NCBI RefSeq assembly: GCF_003313385.1
Contig: NZ_QMHN01000001.1
Coordinates: 1,503,502 to 1,567,501, forward strand
DNA length: 64,000 bases
Source: Pedobacter chitinilyticus
Lineage (GTDB): Bacteria > Bacteroidota > Bacteroidia > Sphingobacteriales > Sphingobacteriaceae
Direction of reading: 5' to 3'
Positions within the stretch are counted from its first letter, which is position 1; each line of letters starts with the position of its first letter. The position numbers and the translations under genes were made by a program. The notes beneath the pieces were generated by a model. That model did no database searches. It saw only the letters and a list, made by a program, of their open reading frames with translations, and was not told the origin of the DNA. Below, one piece after another: positions 1 to 8,777 of this stretch.

Positions 1-1177
1 CAGAACTGACACCATTCTGCGCTCTATATTGTTCAATCAGCGACGATGAATAAAGGGGCGTCCGTCCAGTATTTACATAAGCCTCATTGGTTAACAACAT
101 GTGATCTAGCGCATCAACAATGTCTGGCATATTGGTTGGATTTTGCCAACCGATGTAATTGTTATACGAGATGCCTACCTGATCTACGTTAGCTCGTTTA
201 GTGGTGATTAAGATGACACCGTTAGCCGCCCTGGAACCATAAATGGAAGAAGAGGCGGCATCTTTTAATACCGAAATAGACTCAATCAAGTTAGGATCGA
301 TATTATTCATTGAGCCTTCTATGCCATCAATCATCACTAATGGATTGGGATCGCTCAATGTACCTACACCACGTATACGGATGGTTCCCGCATCTCCTCC
401 AGGCCTGCCCGAACTTTGTCTGACCGTAACCCCTGGGGCCATGCCCTGTAAGGCGGCAGAAGTTTGTCCAACAGGTCTAACCGCTATATCTTTACCTGAT
501 ATTTGCGAAACCGATCCCGTTAAGCTTGTCTTTTGCTGCTTACCGTAGCCCACAATAACAATCTCTCCTAAATCTTGGTTGGCTACCTTTAACTTTACAT
601 TAATGGTTGTTTGCGCCCCAACTGGTATTTCCTGAGGTGCATAGCCCAAATAAGAAAAGGTTAGGATATCGGCATTCGTAGCGATAATTTTATAACGTCC
701 ATCATTATCTGTCTGGGTGCCATTAGTACTTCCTTTTACCCTAATGCTAACGCCTGGCAATGGTCCATCTGTTTCATCAGTAACCCTACCGCTTATTTCG
801 GCTTTTAGTGTTGTCGACTCGGCATTGTCTTTCTTTGGTGTTGAATTTGCCGCAGATTTTTGAAGCACAATGTATTTATTCTTCACTACCCAATCCAATT
901 GCTTGCCCCTAAGCGCTACCGTCATCACTTCTGCAAGCTCTGCGGCTTCAAAATCTACCGAGATGGTTTGCGAATCGTCTAACAATGCATTGCTGTAAAA
1001 AACCGTAAGTCCAGTTTGCTTTTTAACTGTTTTAAAAAGATAGGCTAGTGTAATATTGCTGGCCTTTAGGCTAATTTTTGCAGGAATTTGAGAAGCCACC
1101 GAAGCAACCGAAAAGAAAAGCATTAGCGAAATCACCGGTAAGGACAACCGGCACATTCTAGTAAGTTTTTTGATCAT
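1..1177 (-). CDS. SusC/RagA TonB-dependent receptor with STN domain, 3' end outside window
   Basis: Reading leftwards from an ATG at 1177, the frame stays open for 392 codons to the window edge, so only the N-terminal part is present. Residues 1-25 look like a signal peptide. About 35-110 match the secretin/TonB N-terminal (STN) domain, the periplasmic part that talks to a FecR anti-sigma factor. A carboxypeptidase-regulatory-like beta domain follows at about 135-215, then a TonB plug containing GMAPGVTVRQSSG, IRIRGVGTLSDPNPLVMIDG and VLKDAASSSIYGSRAANGV. It would import an unknown nutrient across the outer membrane and also signal. It lies directly downstream of the FecR and ECF sigma genes on the same strand, the usual order for cell-surface signalling. 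A susD gene would be expected just beyond the left edge. Confidence 0.93.
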   Translation of the reverse strand, partial: MIKKLTRMCRLSLPVISLMLFFSVASVASQIPAKISLKASNITLAYLFKTVKKQTGLTVFYSNALLDDSQTISVDFEAAELAEVMTVALRGKQLDWVVKNKYIVLQKSAANSTPKKDNAESTTLKAEISGRVTDETDGPLPGVSIRVKGSTNGTQTDNDGRYKIIATNADILTFSYLGYAPQEIPVGAQTTINVKLKVANQDLGEIVIVGYGKQQKTSLTGSVSQISGKDIAVRPVGQTSAALQGMAPGVTVRQSSGRPGGDAGTIRIRGVGTLSDPNPLVMIDGIEGSMNNIDPNLIESISVLKDAASSSIYGSRAANGVILITTKRANVDQVGISYNNYIGWQNPTNMPDIVDALDHMLLTNEAYVNTGRTPLYSSSLIEQYRAQNGVSS

Positions 1178-1252
1178 GCGTTTAGGTTTATATTTAAGTT
1201 AAACCTATGATGCAATCATCCTTAAAAGGGGTGAACGTTTTTTTGAAAAAAA

Positions 1253-2392
1253 TTAATAAAAGGTTAAAATGCCCTTTTCTAGTTTACTATGGATGCCTGA
1301 TGTGAGCTGTAAATTAGAAAGTACCACTTCTAAGGACTGGCTTTTGTCTATCTCGCCAGTAAACATTTGCTTGCTGATTTCTGCTGATTTCCAATCAATT
1401 TTCACATCGTACCAGCGTACCAAAACTTGCGCAATTTCTGCTAGGGGCTTACGGTGAAAGTAGTAAGTTCCGCTACGCCATGAAAGTAGTTCTGGATCGA
1501 AACTCCTGATCTCGAGCCCGCCAGATTTAGAAAACACCTCTTGACCTGGTTGCAAGGGAACTTGTTTATTTTCCTTAATGGCAGAAACAGCGCCTTCTAC
1601 CAACGAGGCCGAAAAAGCTTCATTTTCATAGGCACTTACATTAAACGAGGTGCCATGAACCTGAATGTCGGCATAATTGGTATGTACCACAAAAGGTACT
1701 TTCGTGTTTTTGGCAACTTCAAAATAGGCTTCGCCTGTTAGGTATACTTCACGTTTTGAAGGATCGAAACGAAATGGAAAACGCAGGCTTGATGTTGCAT
1801 TCAGCCACACGGTGGTGCCATCGTCAAGTTTTACCTTATAGTCTTTTGTAGGAGGAACCACCAATGTTGCCCATTGTAGGGGCTTACTGGCATCGCTGGC
1901 ATAGCTTAGCTCTTTAGATTGGTTGTTGATGGCTGCACCCGCTACTTCAAATCTTCTGTCTGAAGAGAGATCAAGTGTTTGCCCATCGTCTGTTTTTAGG
2001 TATACCTGATGGAGAGGTGTAGATAACGTTGCGGTACTACGACTACGAAGCATCCAAAAGCCAATAAATATGATGGCCAATACTGCCGCTGCAGAAGTTA
2101 CATAGCGCCAAATAGGCACCTTTTTAGGCTTAACTTGGGGCTGACTTTCCAATTTTTCGTCGATACGATTCCATGCCTCCTGCTCATCTAAACGATTTAG
2201 AAAATTAGTAGCACGGGAAGAGCTTTGGAATTGATTAAGAATACTTTCCCAATAGGCCAAGGCCATGGGCGAATCCAACATCGCTTTATTCACGATTAAT
2301 TCGTCCTCCTTGCTAATGGTTCCAGCTAGCTTTTCTACCAACAGTGCTTTAATATATTCGTCGTTATACTCCATCTCCTTATTCAGATGCAT
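1253..2392 (-). CDS. FecR family anti-sigma factor
   Basis: A 379-residue FecR-type regulator. The cytoplasmic N-terminus (about 1-90) should hold the sigma factor, one membrane segment lies near 93-115 (PIWRYVTSAAAVLAIIFIGF), and the periplasmic part carries a FecR domain at about 170-265 (VVPPTKDYKVKLDDGTTVWL, LTGEAYFEVAKN) followed by the C-terminal DUF4974 domain at about 305-379. It starts 22 bp after the sigma gene and ends 75 bp before the STN-SusC gene. In this family the receptor STN domain contacts the periplasmic part of FecR when substrate is bound, releasing the sigma factor. Full length for the family. Confidence 0.95.
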   Translation of the reverse strand: MHLNKEMEYNDEYIKALLVEKLAGTISKEDELIVNKAMLDSPMALAYWESILNQFQSSSRATNFLNRLDEQEAWNRIDEKLESQPQVKPKKVPIWRYVTSAAAVLAIIFIGFWMLRSRSTATLSTPLHQVYLKTDDGQTLDLSSDRRFEVAGAAINNQSKELSYASDASKPLQWATLVVPPTKDYKVKLDDGTTVWLNATSSLRFPFRFDPSKREVYLTGEAYFEVAKNTKVPFVVHTNYADIQVHGTSFNVSAYENEAFSASLVEGAVSAIKENKQVPLQPGQEVFSKSGGLEIRSFDPELLSWRSGTYYFHRKPLAEIAQVLVRWYDVKIDWKSAEISKQMFTGEIDKSQSLEVVLSNLQLTSGIHSKLEKGILTFY

Positions 2393-2414
2393 GTTAGTCT
2401 CTATTAGGTGAATG

Positions 2415-2960
2415 TTATTTTAAATTTGTTAGTTTTTTCTGCAATACTTTTACTGCTAATTTGAGATGTGTCTTCACCGAATTGATTGAAACACCCATTT
2501 CATCTGCCGCCTCCTGATACTTTTTATTGTCTATATGCACCAATTTAAAAGCTTTTTGGCGCTGCATAGAAAGTTCATTGAAAATCATCTGGATATGTTG
2601 TTCACGCAGTTCATGGTTAACCACTCCATGCTCAAGTTCCTCTGTTTCGTATGCTAACGATTGTGTGTACACATTTAACTGCTGTTGCTGGCTCTTGCGC
2701 TTACGCAGTAGCATGAGGCATTGATTGTGAACGGCACGAAATAAATAGGACTTAAGAGATGACTTTACAGACTGGTAATGATTTTTTTGCCACATCTCTA
2801 CAAAAAGGTTCTGTACCAGATCTTCAGCTTCCATCTCATCATCCAGAATGAGGAAAGCTTTAAGCGCAAGGGCACGATAGTATTTTTTGAATACAAGCTC
2901 ATGGGCTGCTTTATGCCCAGATTGAAGTTCTTCAAGTAATATTTGGTCCTCTTCCTGCAT
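2415..2960 (-). CDS. ECF RNA polymerase sigma factor
   Basis: A 181-residue sigma-70 of the Bacteroidota ECF expansion. Region 2 is visible at about 20-90 (FKKYYRALALKAFLILDD, EAEDLVQNLFVEMWQ) and region 4 at about 125-175 (NELSMQRQKAF, YQEAADEMGVSINSVKTHL). It is first in a three-gene unit with FecR and an STN-type SusC, so its likely role is to switch on that receptor operon. There is no extra C-terminal domain. The start at 2960 follows an AT-rich leader. The target regulon cannot be read from the sequence. Confidence 0.95.
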   Translation of the reverse strand: MQEEDQILLEELQSGHKAAHELVFKKYYRALALKAFLILDDEMEAEDLVQNLFVEMWQKNHYQSVKSSLKSYLFRAVHNQCLMLLRKRKSQQQQLNVYTQSLAYETEELEHGVVNHELREQHIQMIFNELSMQRQKAFKLVHIDNKKYQEAADEMGVSINSVKTHLKLAVKVLQKKLTNLK

Positions 2961-3307
2961 TTGAAAACAGATTAAAGCGAGTTAAATATATTACTTTTTA
3001 ACAAAAACAAGCATACAGGTAGCGGATATTGTAAAAGCGTTTAACACTTTTTTTCTCAAAGCGTTAACTTTTTTGGTGCATCGGGTGTGCTGTCAGTTGG
3101 CTTTAAAAATGATGAAGGTATTTTAGATTACCTCGTTGGTTTCCACTCTTTGCAAGCTGCTTTAATTCAACAAAAAACGTCAATCGTATGGCTATTTTGC
3201 CTATTATTGCAAAATCCAATGCTTGATTTCATCACTTTAGATGCTGAGCTTTAATGAATGAGATGATGTTATGAAGTAGCTGACACTTATTACCGTTAAA
3301 AAGACCG
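2961..3307. other. intergenic region, no gene supported
   Basis: This 347-bp AT-rich spacer separates the divergent sigma-factor and esterase genes and should hold both promoters. A frame open from 3045 to 3254 on the plus strand has no start codon, so I do not call it a gene. No clear hairpin or repeat is seen. Confidence 0.5.
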
Positions 3308-4468
3308 ATGACTAAAAAAACGATTGCACTACTTTTTATTTTTAGCTTACTGATTGTAAACCTATATGCACAGAACTACGAAAGATATAGAAAGTTAAAA
3401 GACACCACGATCATTTCTAAACATCTCGGATTTGAAAAAAAGATTTCCATATTGGTACCCATAGAGTGGCAAAAGGGATTAAAAAGTAGCTTTCCATTAA
3501 CTATTGTATTTGACAAGCAAAACCAAAGAAGTCATAACTACATCATCAATACCATTGACTATCTTACCAGTAACGAACTCATCCCATCGTCTATCATCAT
3601 TAGCATAGCATCCGAACAGCGTTATCGTTATGTGGAAACCCAGTATAAAATTTCTGATCCAAATGGTCTTGCCTTAGAAAATGAAAAATTCATTTTTGAG
3701 GAACTTATTCCACTTGCCGAAAAGGAATATAAAGCTGCTCCTTTTAGATTATTCATCGGTCATTCGAGGTATGGCTATTTTACGACATCACTTTTCAATT
3801 CCAGAACAAAGGACTTGAATGCTGTGATAGCTATGAGTCCATTTTTTAATCAGAAAAATATAGACTTAACAGATTCGATTGGCAAACTCCATCCATCGTC
3901 CTATCATTCTAAAAAATATTATCGTTTCGGCATTGGCAACGATTTTCCAGAAGATTTCATTAAAATGGATTCTGCCCTAAGGAAACGTACTCCTAATCCT
4001 CTTTTAGATATAAAAGCATCTCGTTTTAAGGAAGCCAGCCATAACGTTACCCCTGGTTTAATGATCAGCACCGCACTTTATGAAATATTTGAAGAATGGT
4101 CTGCCATTCAGGCCAAGTATTCTTCCGTTAAACAAACAGATTTAGGGATCAAGACCTCGCTTGACCAAGAAATTTCATCGAACTACGGAACCAAGCTCAA
4201 TTTTTCTCTTGGTGTTTTAAATGGCAAAGGATGGCATTTTTACAATGAAAAACAATATGACAAAGCTATTGAAGCTTGGCAAATTTTAATGGCTTCTTAC
4301 CCTAATTTTTCGGAAGGCTATTTATACCTGTTAAATGCACAAATTCAATTAAAACTTAACCATGATCAAACAGTCGAAGATTTCAAAAAATCTTTAGCCA
4401 GTTCTGAATTTTATTCAGAAAAAGCGAAAAAGGAATTAATGGCAGAGTTACAAGAGATCATTAAATAA
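3308..4468 (+). CDS. secreted alpha/beta-hydrolase (esterase D-like) with C-terminal TPR
   Basis: A 386-residue protein with a signal peptide at 1-22 ending in LYA-Q. The body resembles Fes/esterase-D-type alpha/beta hydrolases (PF00756): FPLTIVFDKQNQ near 55, an expected nucleophile elbow GHSRYG with Ser at about 153, and a candidate catalytic His in the SHNVTPG segment near 250. Residues about 305-360 look like one or two TPR helices pairs (GWHFYNEKQYDKAIEAWQIL), a layout common in Bacteroidota hydrolases of this kind. The elbow has Tyr-Gly where most members have Gly-Gly. It stands alone between a divergent regulator and a convergent transporter. Substrate unknown; a ferric-siderophore or acyl esterase role is only family-based. 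Confidence 0.78.
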   Translation: MTKKTIALLFIFSLLIVNLYAQNYERYRKLKDTTIISKHLGFEKKISILVPIEWQKGLKSSFPLTIVFDKQNQRSHNYIINTIDYLTSNELIPSSIIISIASEQRYRYVETQYKISDPNGLALENEKFIFEELIPLAEKEYKAAPFRLFIGHSRYGYFTTSLFNSRTKDLNAVIAMSPFFNQKNIDLTDSIGKLHPSSYHSKKYYRFGIGNDFPEDFIKMDSALRKRTPNPLLDIKASRFKEASHNVTPGLMISTALYEIFEEWSAIQAKYSSVKQTDLGIKTSLDQEISSNYGTKLNFSLGVLNGKGWHFYNEKQYDKAIEAWQILMASYPNFSEGYLYLLNAQIQLKLNHDQTVEDFKKSLASSEFYSEKAKKELMAELQEIIK

Positions 4469-4612
4469 GACTGCGCGCCTTGTAAATAATACAGTTTTAG
4501 AAACGTTTAACCCCACAAAAAATCCTCATCGGCAAAATTAGTGTTTAGCAGTATTAATCTACACGTCTGTTGTTGAAAGTAAGCCATCCATTGCCCCCCT
4601 TCATTTACAAAA

Positions 4613-5314
4613 CTATACACTTACGCCAAAAAGATAACCTACAAAAGCAGAAAGCCCCATAGCAATGGTTCCCCAAATAGCTATCCGCAACACTGCCTTA
4701 ACAGGACTAGATCCCCCAGTTTTTGCCGCAGTAATGCCTAAAATCATCAGGAAAACAATGGTAAAGCCGTATAACCAATATTCCATTCCTTTTACTGGGG
4801 CAAAAAAAATGACAAGAAGCGGTAGCAGTCCTCCTACCGTAAAAGCGGTTCCAGAAGCCAGTGCGGCCTGTATGGGATGGGCCTGACTGATCTCATTAAT
4901 GCCCAGTTCATCTCTTACATGGGTACCAAGAGCATCTGCTTCGGTGAGCTCCAAAGCAACTTGCCTAGCTGTTTCCTTTTTTAACCCCCTTCGTTCGTAA
5001 ATTTGCGATAGCAAGTCCAGTTCTTGTTCAGGCATTTCTTTCAGTTCCTTTGTTTCTCGCTCAATATCGCCCTTTTCAATATCGGTCTGTGAACTTACCG
5101 AAACATATTCGCCAGCAGACATTGATAATGCCCCAGCCACAAGCCCTGCCACCGTTGCAAGCATAATGGGCTCCTTGGTGGTACTGGCAGCTGCAACACC
5201 AATAGCAAGACTTGAAATAGAGATAATGCCATCATTGGCACCTAAAACCGCCGCACGTAACCAGTTGCTTCGGTGGATGTAATGATTATCCAAATAATTT
5301 TCTATCGTCAACAT
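4613..5314 (-). CDS. VIT1/CCC1 family transporter
   Basis: A 233-residue membrane protein of the VIT1/CCC1 family, which moves Fe2+ or Mn2+ out of the cytoplasm in characterised members. Two N-terminal membrane segments (LRAAVLGANDGIISISSLAIG and the TVAGLVAGALSMSAGEYVSV helix) carry the hallmark GANDGI and SAGEYVS motifs. A charged cytoplasmic stretch at about 75-140, rich in Glu, corresponds to the metal-binding region, followed by three more membrane segments. It is the last gene of the minus-strand run and starts 55 bp after the histidine kinase stop, so it may be co-transcribed with the redox operon. Metal specificity is not visible. Confidence 0.92.
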   Translation of the reverse strand: MLTIENYLDNHYIHRSNWLRAAVLGANDGIISISSLAIGVAAASTTKEPIMLATVAGLVAGALSMSAGEYVSVSSQTDIEKGDIERETKELKEMPEQELDLLSQIYERRGLKKETARQVALELTEADALGTHVRDELGINEISQAHPIQAALASGTAFTVGGLLPLLVIFFAPVKGMEYWLYGFTIVFLMILGITAAKTGGSSPVKAVLRIAIWGTIAMGLSAFVGYLFGVSV

Positions 5315-5369
5315 AATGAACTGGATTTAAGTTAATATTCTTTAATTTTTTATTGGATGATCGAGGTTC

Positions 5370-6620
5370 CTAAAAAATCACCGTGAAAACGTGTACATCA
5401 TCATGATATGAATAGGAAATACTGAAACCGTGAAGTTCAACAATTTGCTTTACAATGGTTAGGCCAAGTCCCATGCCTTCAGATGCGGGCGATTTGTAAA
5501 ACCTTTCAAAGGCAACGGTTTCATCCAGAGCACCCGCTTCGCTGGTATTGGTTACCGATAACCGCTCTGGGCTGAGTTCAACTTGTATGTGCCCGCCCTT
5601 ATAGTTGTGCCTGATGCTGTTGCCAATTAGATTATCTAATAAAATGTCTGCCAGATATCTGCTCATTAACACTTCCTTTTCCTGTAAATTGGCGTTGACA
5701 ACAATACTTTTCCTTTGCGTAAACTCCTGGAAATACTGTATTTTTTCTTCCAGCATTTGCTTTAAGTTCACTTGTTCCCTATCTAGCAGTAGATTATTAT
5801 CGATTTTGACCAACAGCAAAAGCGATTGGTTCAGTTTGGTCAATTTTGCCGTTGCCCTGTATAGGTCGACAAGGTTTCTGCTGTGCTCTTCGCTCAGCTC
5901 GGTAGACTGTAGCATCATATCCAATTTAGAGTTGATCACCGCAATTGGCGTCATCATCTCATGAGAGGCATTTTCCGTAAACATCCTGATTTCTCGGTAA
6001 TCCGATTTTACCCGCTGTGAGATATCCACGATCGCATCATTTAATTCCCTAAATTCAACAATGGAAGTGCTTACCTGCTCAAAGCCTTGTTCTTTGTTTA
6101 CGTTAAAAGACTTAAGGTTTAACAATAATTGATTAAATGGTACCCAAATCCTTTTCATCATATAGCGGTTCACGGCCCATAGTATTACCAGTAATCCCAA
6201 TACTGGAAGGATGATCACCAAGAAGATACTTTTGGCTTGATCCATATGGGCTATTTTGGAAGCAATAATCCTAATACTGTAGTTCTGCCCCGCCATAACC
6301 AGATCCTCTTCTAGGTACCTACCCGTTTCCTTTACTCCCTTTTTGGGATTGAAGAAAATAGTATCCCCAAAATGTCTTTTTTTTGATATCCTAGAGATTT
6401 TATGATACGCTATCACCAAATCTTCAAATTCCGAATGCGGTGGAAAATCCTGCCTTTTAGAAGTATAATCTCTTACTTCCAGCAGCTCTTCTACCAAGTA
6501 ATTATCAATCTGCTTGTTTAGATAGGTGCTCAGGGTATTGTAAAACAAGTAACCGATGATAAGAAGCCCAGCCATACTTGTAATGAGCAGCACACGGTTA
6601 TATAGGGTAAATAACCTCAT
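5370..6620 (-). CDS. membrane sensor histidine kinase
   Basis: A 416-residue HisKA/HATPase kinase. Membrane segments lie near 10-30 and 130-150 and bracket a periplasmic sensor of about 100 residues without a domain I recognise. The H-box is ASHEMMTPIAVINSKLD with His at 220. The ATPase part shows NLIGNSIRHN (N-box) and GMGLGLTIVKQIVELHG (G-box). It overlaps the upstream response regulator by 4 bp (ATGA type), so the two form one system. The pair is the tail of the cytochrome/ApbE/DUF3570 operon and may sense envelope redox state or metal; this is inference from context. Confidence 0.95.
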   Translation of the reverse strand: MRLFTLYNRVLLITSMAGLLIIGYLFYNTLSTYLNKQIDNYLVEELLEVRDYTSKRQDFPPHSEFEDLVIAYHKISRISKKRHFGDTIFFNPKKGVKETGRYLEEDLVMAGQNYSIRIIASKIAHMDQAKSIFLVIILPVLGLLVILWAVNRYMMKRIWVPFNQLLLNLKSFNVNKEQGFEQVSTSIVEFRELNDAIVDISQRVKSDYREIRMFTENASHEMMTPIAVINSKLDMMLQSTELSEEHSRNLVDLYRATAKLTKLNQSLLLLVKIDNNLLLDREQVNLKQMLEEKIQYFQEFTQRKSIVVNANLQEKEVLMSRYLADILLDNLIGNSIRHNYKGGHIQVELSPERLSVTNTSEAGALDETVAFERFYKSPASEGMGLGLTIVKQIVELHGFSISYSYHDDVHVFTVIF

Positions 6621-7294
6621 TCGGCGCTAAATTTATAACCTACGCCATAAACAGACTGAAAATAATCTTTACAGCCAGCATCAACCAGTTTTTTACGCAG
6701 ATTTTTGATATGGGTATAAATGAAGTCAAAGCTGTCGGCCATATCTGCATGGTCGCCCCATATATGGGCCACCAAAGCAGATTTGGATATCACCTTAGAT
6801 TTATTGGCCATAAAGTATAACAGCAGGTCATACTCTTTGCGGGTAAGGCTTATTGGCTCGCCATGCACCTTCACCGTTTTGCTTTGGATATCAATGTTCA
6901 ATTCGTTAAACCTAACCAAGTCGTTCCCTTTAAAAGATCTTCTTCTTACTATTGCTAGCACCCTGGCACTGAGCTCGGAAAGATGAAAGGGTTTGATCAG
7001 ATAGTCGTCGGCACCCAAGCCCAGCCCCTCAATCCGTTGGTCTACCGATCCGCGGGCAGTAATGATGATGATTCCATCGTCTCTATCCTGTTTTTTTAAG
7101 ATCCGCATTAATTTCAGTCCATCGCCATCGGGCAAGGTAAGGTCCAACAAAATGCAATCGTAATCGTATAGGGCTATTTTTTCGGTAGCCTCATCAAGGC
7201 TAGCTGCGAGATCGCATACATTGCCCTCAGCTTTCAGGTAATCAGCGATATTGTCCCTCAATAGTTGCTCATCCTCCACGACTAAAATCTTCAT
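6617..7294 (-). CDS. OmpR-family response regulator
   Basis: A 225-residue regulator. The receiver domain spans 1-115 with acidic pocket VVEDE, phospho-acceptor Asp near 51 in LLDLTLPDGDG and conserved Lys in DDYLIKPF. A winged-helix OmpR/PhoB DNA-binding domain spans about 125-222 (ISLTRKEYDLLLYFM, YTHIKNLRKKL, VYGVGYKF). It overlaps the kinase start by 4 bp and begins 31 bp after the DUF3570 gene. Its position inside the redox operon suggests it regulates that operon. Confidence 0.96.
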   Translation of the reverse strand: MKILVVEDEQLLRDNIADYLKAEGNVCDLAASLDEATEKIALYDYDCILLDLTLPDGDGLKLMRILKKQDRDDGIIIITARGSVDQRIEGLGLGADDYLIKPFHLSELSARVLAIVRRRSFKGNDLVRFNELNIDIQSKTVKVHGEPISLTRKEYDLLLYFMANKSKVISKSALVAHIWGDHADMADSFDFIYTHIKNLRKKLVDAGCKDYFQSVYGVGYKFSAE

Positions 7295-7325
7295 AAACCC
7301 ACTGTCATTAACATCAACAATTTAG

Positions 7326-8522
7326 CTATTTATATTTGATATTCAAGGAAATTATATCGGAGCTCATCTGGATATTTTTGCTGTAATGGCCATACCGCAC
7401 TTCCAGCATGCTCAACCGTTGCAGTCCCAATATTCCCTTTGGAGGCGCAAAGCGGATGCCTGCCCCGTAAAAATTACTATTGAATTTTGACAGGTCATAA
7501 TTGCTGTTGTAATATTGGTCGGCAATGGTGTGGCTTTGATAGGGTGCAAAATATTTGGCAGCCGTTTGTGTGTAGTAACGGTAAAATGGACTGATCGAAA
7601 AAAAAGCATTTATTTTCACGGGCAACTCCATTTCGGCGGTATGGGCATTAATGCCCCAATTGTCGGTATAGAAACGATAGTAAGTTCTTATTACCACGTT
7701 ATCACCTAGGAAATAGCTAGCCCTTAGCCCCAAGGGAATCTTAAAGCGGTTATTGGGCAGATTTTCCTGATGCACGCTGCCATCTTTAAAATATACCCTG
7801 TGAAATGGCAAGCTAAGGTAGCCCGTTTGCTGTACTACATCGGCCAGAAGCATTACCTGAAAACGCTGATTGATGACCTGGGCATAAGATAGGGAACCTG
7901 CAAAGGTATTTCTACCTGCAGTTCCACCCGTTTCGTGCTCACCTCCGCTACTTCTTAGTTCAATGGGCAGAATGAGCTTAACTTGATCCAAATACGTTTG
8001 GAATTTAGCGGTAAACTCCCCATTTCTATCTTTGGTTTTAGTAGAAAAAGCAATATTACCGCCAAATGATTGGTAGTCATATTCCGTAGAGGAAGAAAGA
8101 CCCAGTGCTAATGTGGTTCCCTTTTTTTCATTTTCCACACTCCAACTCAGTGAGGGATAGACACGAGTATCGGCATGTGAAGCGGATGAGTTTGCCTGTA
8201 AATCGATTTTATCAGAAGAAGCAGAGCTATAGTGATCTATGCCTACATCCAAACCAAAAGTGTGTTTACGTTCTTTTAAATCGTATTTGGTAAGTCTTAT
8301 ATCAAAAATATTAGCAATATCGCTAAGTTTTTGTGAGCCTATCCCCCCTGTTACCGCCGCATTATTTCCGTCTTGGCTATAGTAGCTGGATACGAGGTTG
8401 ACCTCATCCAGTTTCAGCTTACGACTTTTATAGCCAGTGCTCTCTTGTCTTTGGGCAATTTGTCCGAAAGTTGGGTGCAACAGCGCAAAAGCCGTTGCCA
8501 TAGTTAAAAATATCTTTTTCAT
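7326..8522 (-). CDS. DUF3570 outer-membrane beta-barrel protein
   Basis: A 398-residue protein with a signal peptide (1-20, ending TFG-QIAQ) followed by alternating beta strands rich in aromatic and charged residues up to a terminal strand ending NIKYK, as expected of an outer-membrane barrel. I recognise it as a DUF3570 protein from the signature order DEVNLVSSYYSQDGNNAAVTGG near the N-terminus and its fixed position after DUF4266 and ApbE. In this family the Asp-rich N-terminal segment and the neighbour set are conserved, while the function is unknown. It lies 24 bp after the DUF4266 gene and likely acts with it at the outer membrane. Confidence 0.85.
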   Translation of the reverse strand: MKKIFLTMATAFALLHPTFGQIAQRQESTGYKSRKLKLDEVNLVSSYYSQDGNNAAVTGGIGSQKLSDIANIFDIRLTKYDLKERKHTFGLDVGIDHYSSASSDKIDLQANSSASHADTRVYPSLSWSVENEKKGTTLALGLSSSTEYDYQSFGGNIAFSTKTKDRNGEFTAKFQTYLDQVKLILPIELRSSGGEHETGGTAGRNTFAGSLSYAQVINQRFQVMLLADVVQQTGYLSLPFHRVYFKDGSVHQENLPNNRFKIPLGLRASYFLGDNVVIRTYYRFYTDNWGINAHTAEMELPVKINAFFSISPFYRYYTQTAAKYFAPYQSHTIADQYYNSNYDLSKFNSNFYGAGIRFAPPKGILGLQRLSMLEVRYGHYSKNIQMSSDIISLNIKYK

Positions 8523-8546
8523 GCGCTACAAATAATGATATGATTT

Positions 8547-8777
8547 TCAATTACAGCCGCAACCGCCACCGCTCTTTCCAGCGTTGGCACCTGATGCGCC
8601 TTCCCTATAGCCCTGAAAACTTAGCTCGGTTTTCTCTACCTTTCGATTGGAAAGAGCCATTTCGGCATCGTTTAACCTATTTTTTTGGTACTCCTTAACG
8701 GTAGTACAGGATGCTGTGGCTAACGCCACCATACATACCAAGATGCTGGGCAAACCTATTTTTTTTGATATTTTCAT
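8547..8777 (-). CDS. DUF4266 small lipoprotein, candidate flavin carrier
   Basis: A 76-residue lipoprotein: membrane segment, then lipobox ATASC at about residue 23. The mature part is mostly charged helix (NRLNDAEMALSNRKVEKTEL), followed by YREGASGANAG and a glycine/cysteine-rich tail ending GGGCGCN. The family is DUF4266. Its start overlaps the ApbE stop by 4 bp, indicating translational coupling. The EGASGAN segment resembles the ApbE target motif (D-G/A-x-S/T-G-A-S/T) but the acceptor position is Asn, so flavin attachment is a hypothesis. The two tail cysteines could bind metal or form a disulfide with the operon thioredoxin. Confidence 0.85.
   Translation of the reverse strand: MKISKKIGLPSILVCMVALATASCTTVKEYQKNRLNDAEMALSNRKVEKTELSFQGYREGASGANAGKSGGGCGCN

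Noticed and set aside
243..548. Plus-strand open frame of 101 residues
   Set aside because: It is the opposite-strand shadow of the STN-SusC gene, which has strong domain evidence.
3045..3254. A 70-residue open frame without start codon between the sigma factor and esterase genes
   Set aside because: No start, no similarity I could recognise, and it may be chance in AT-rich DNA; could be a gene remnant but not supportable.
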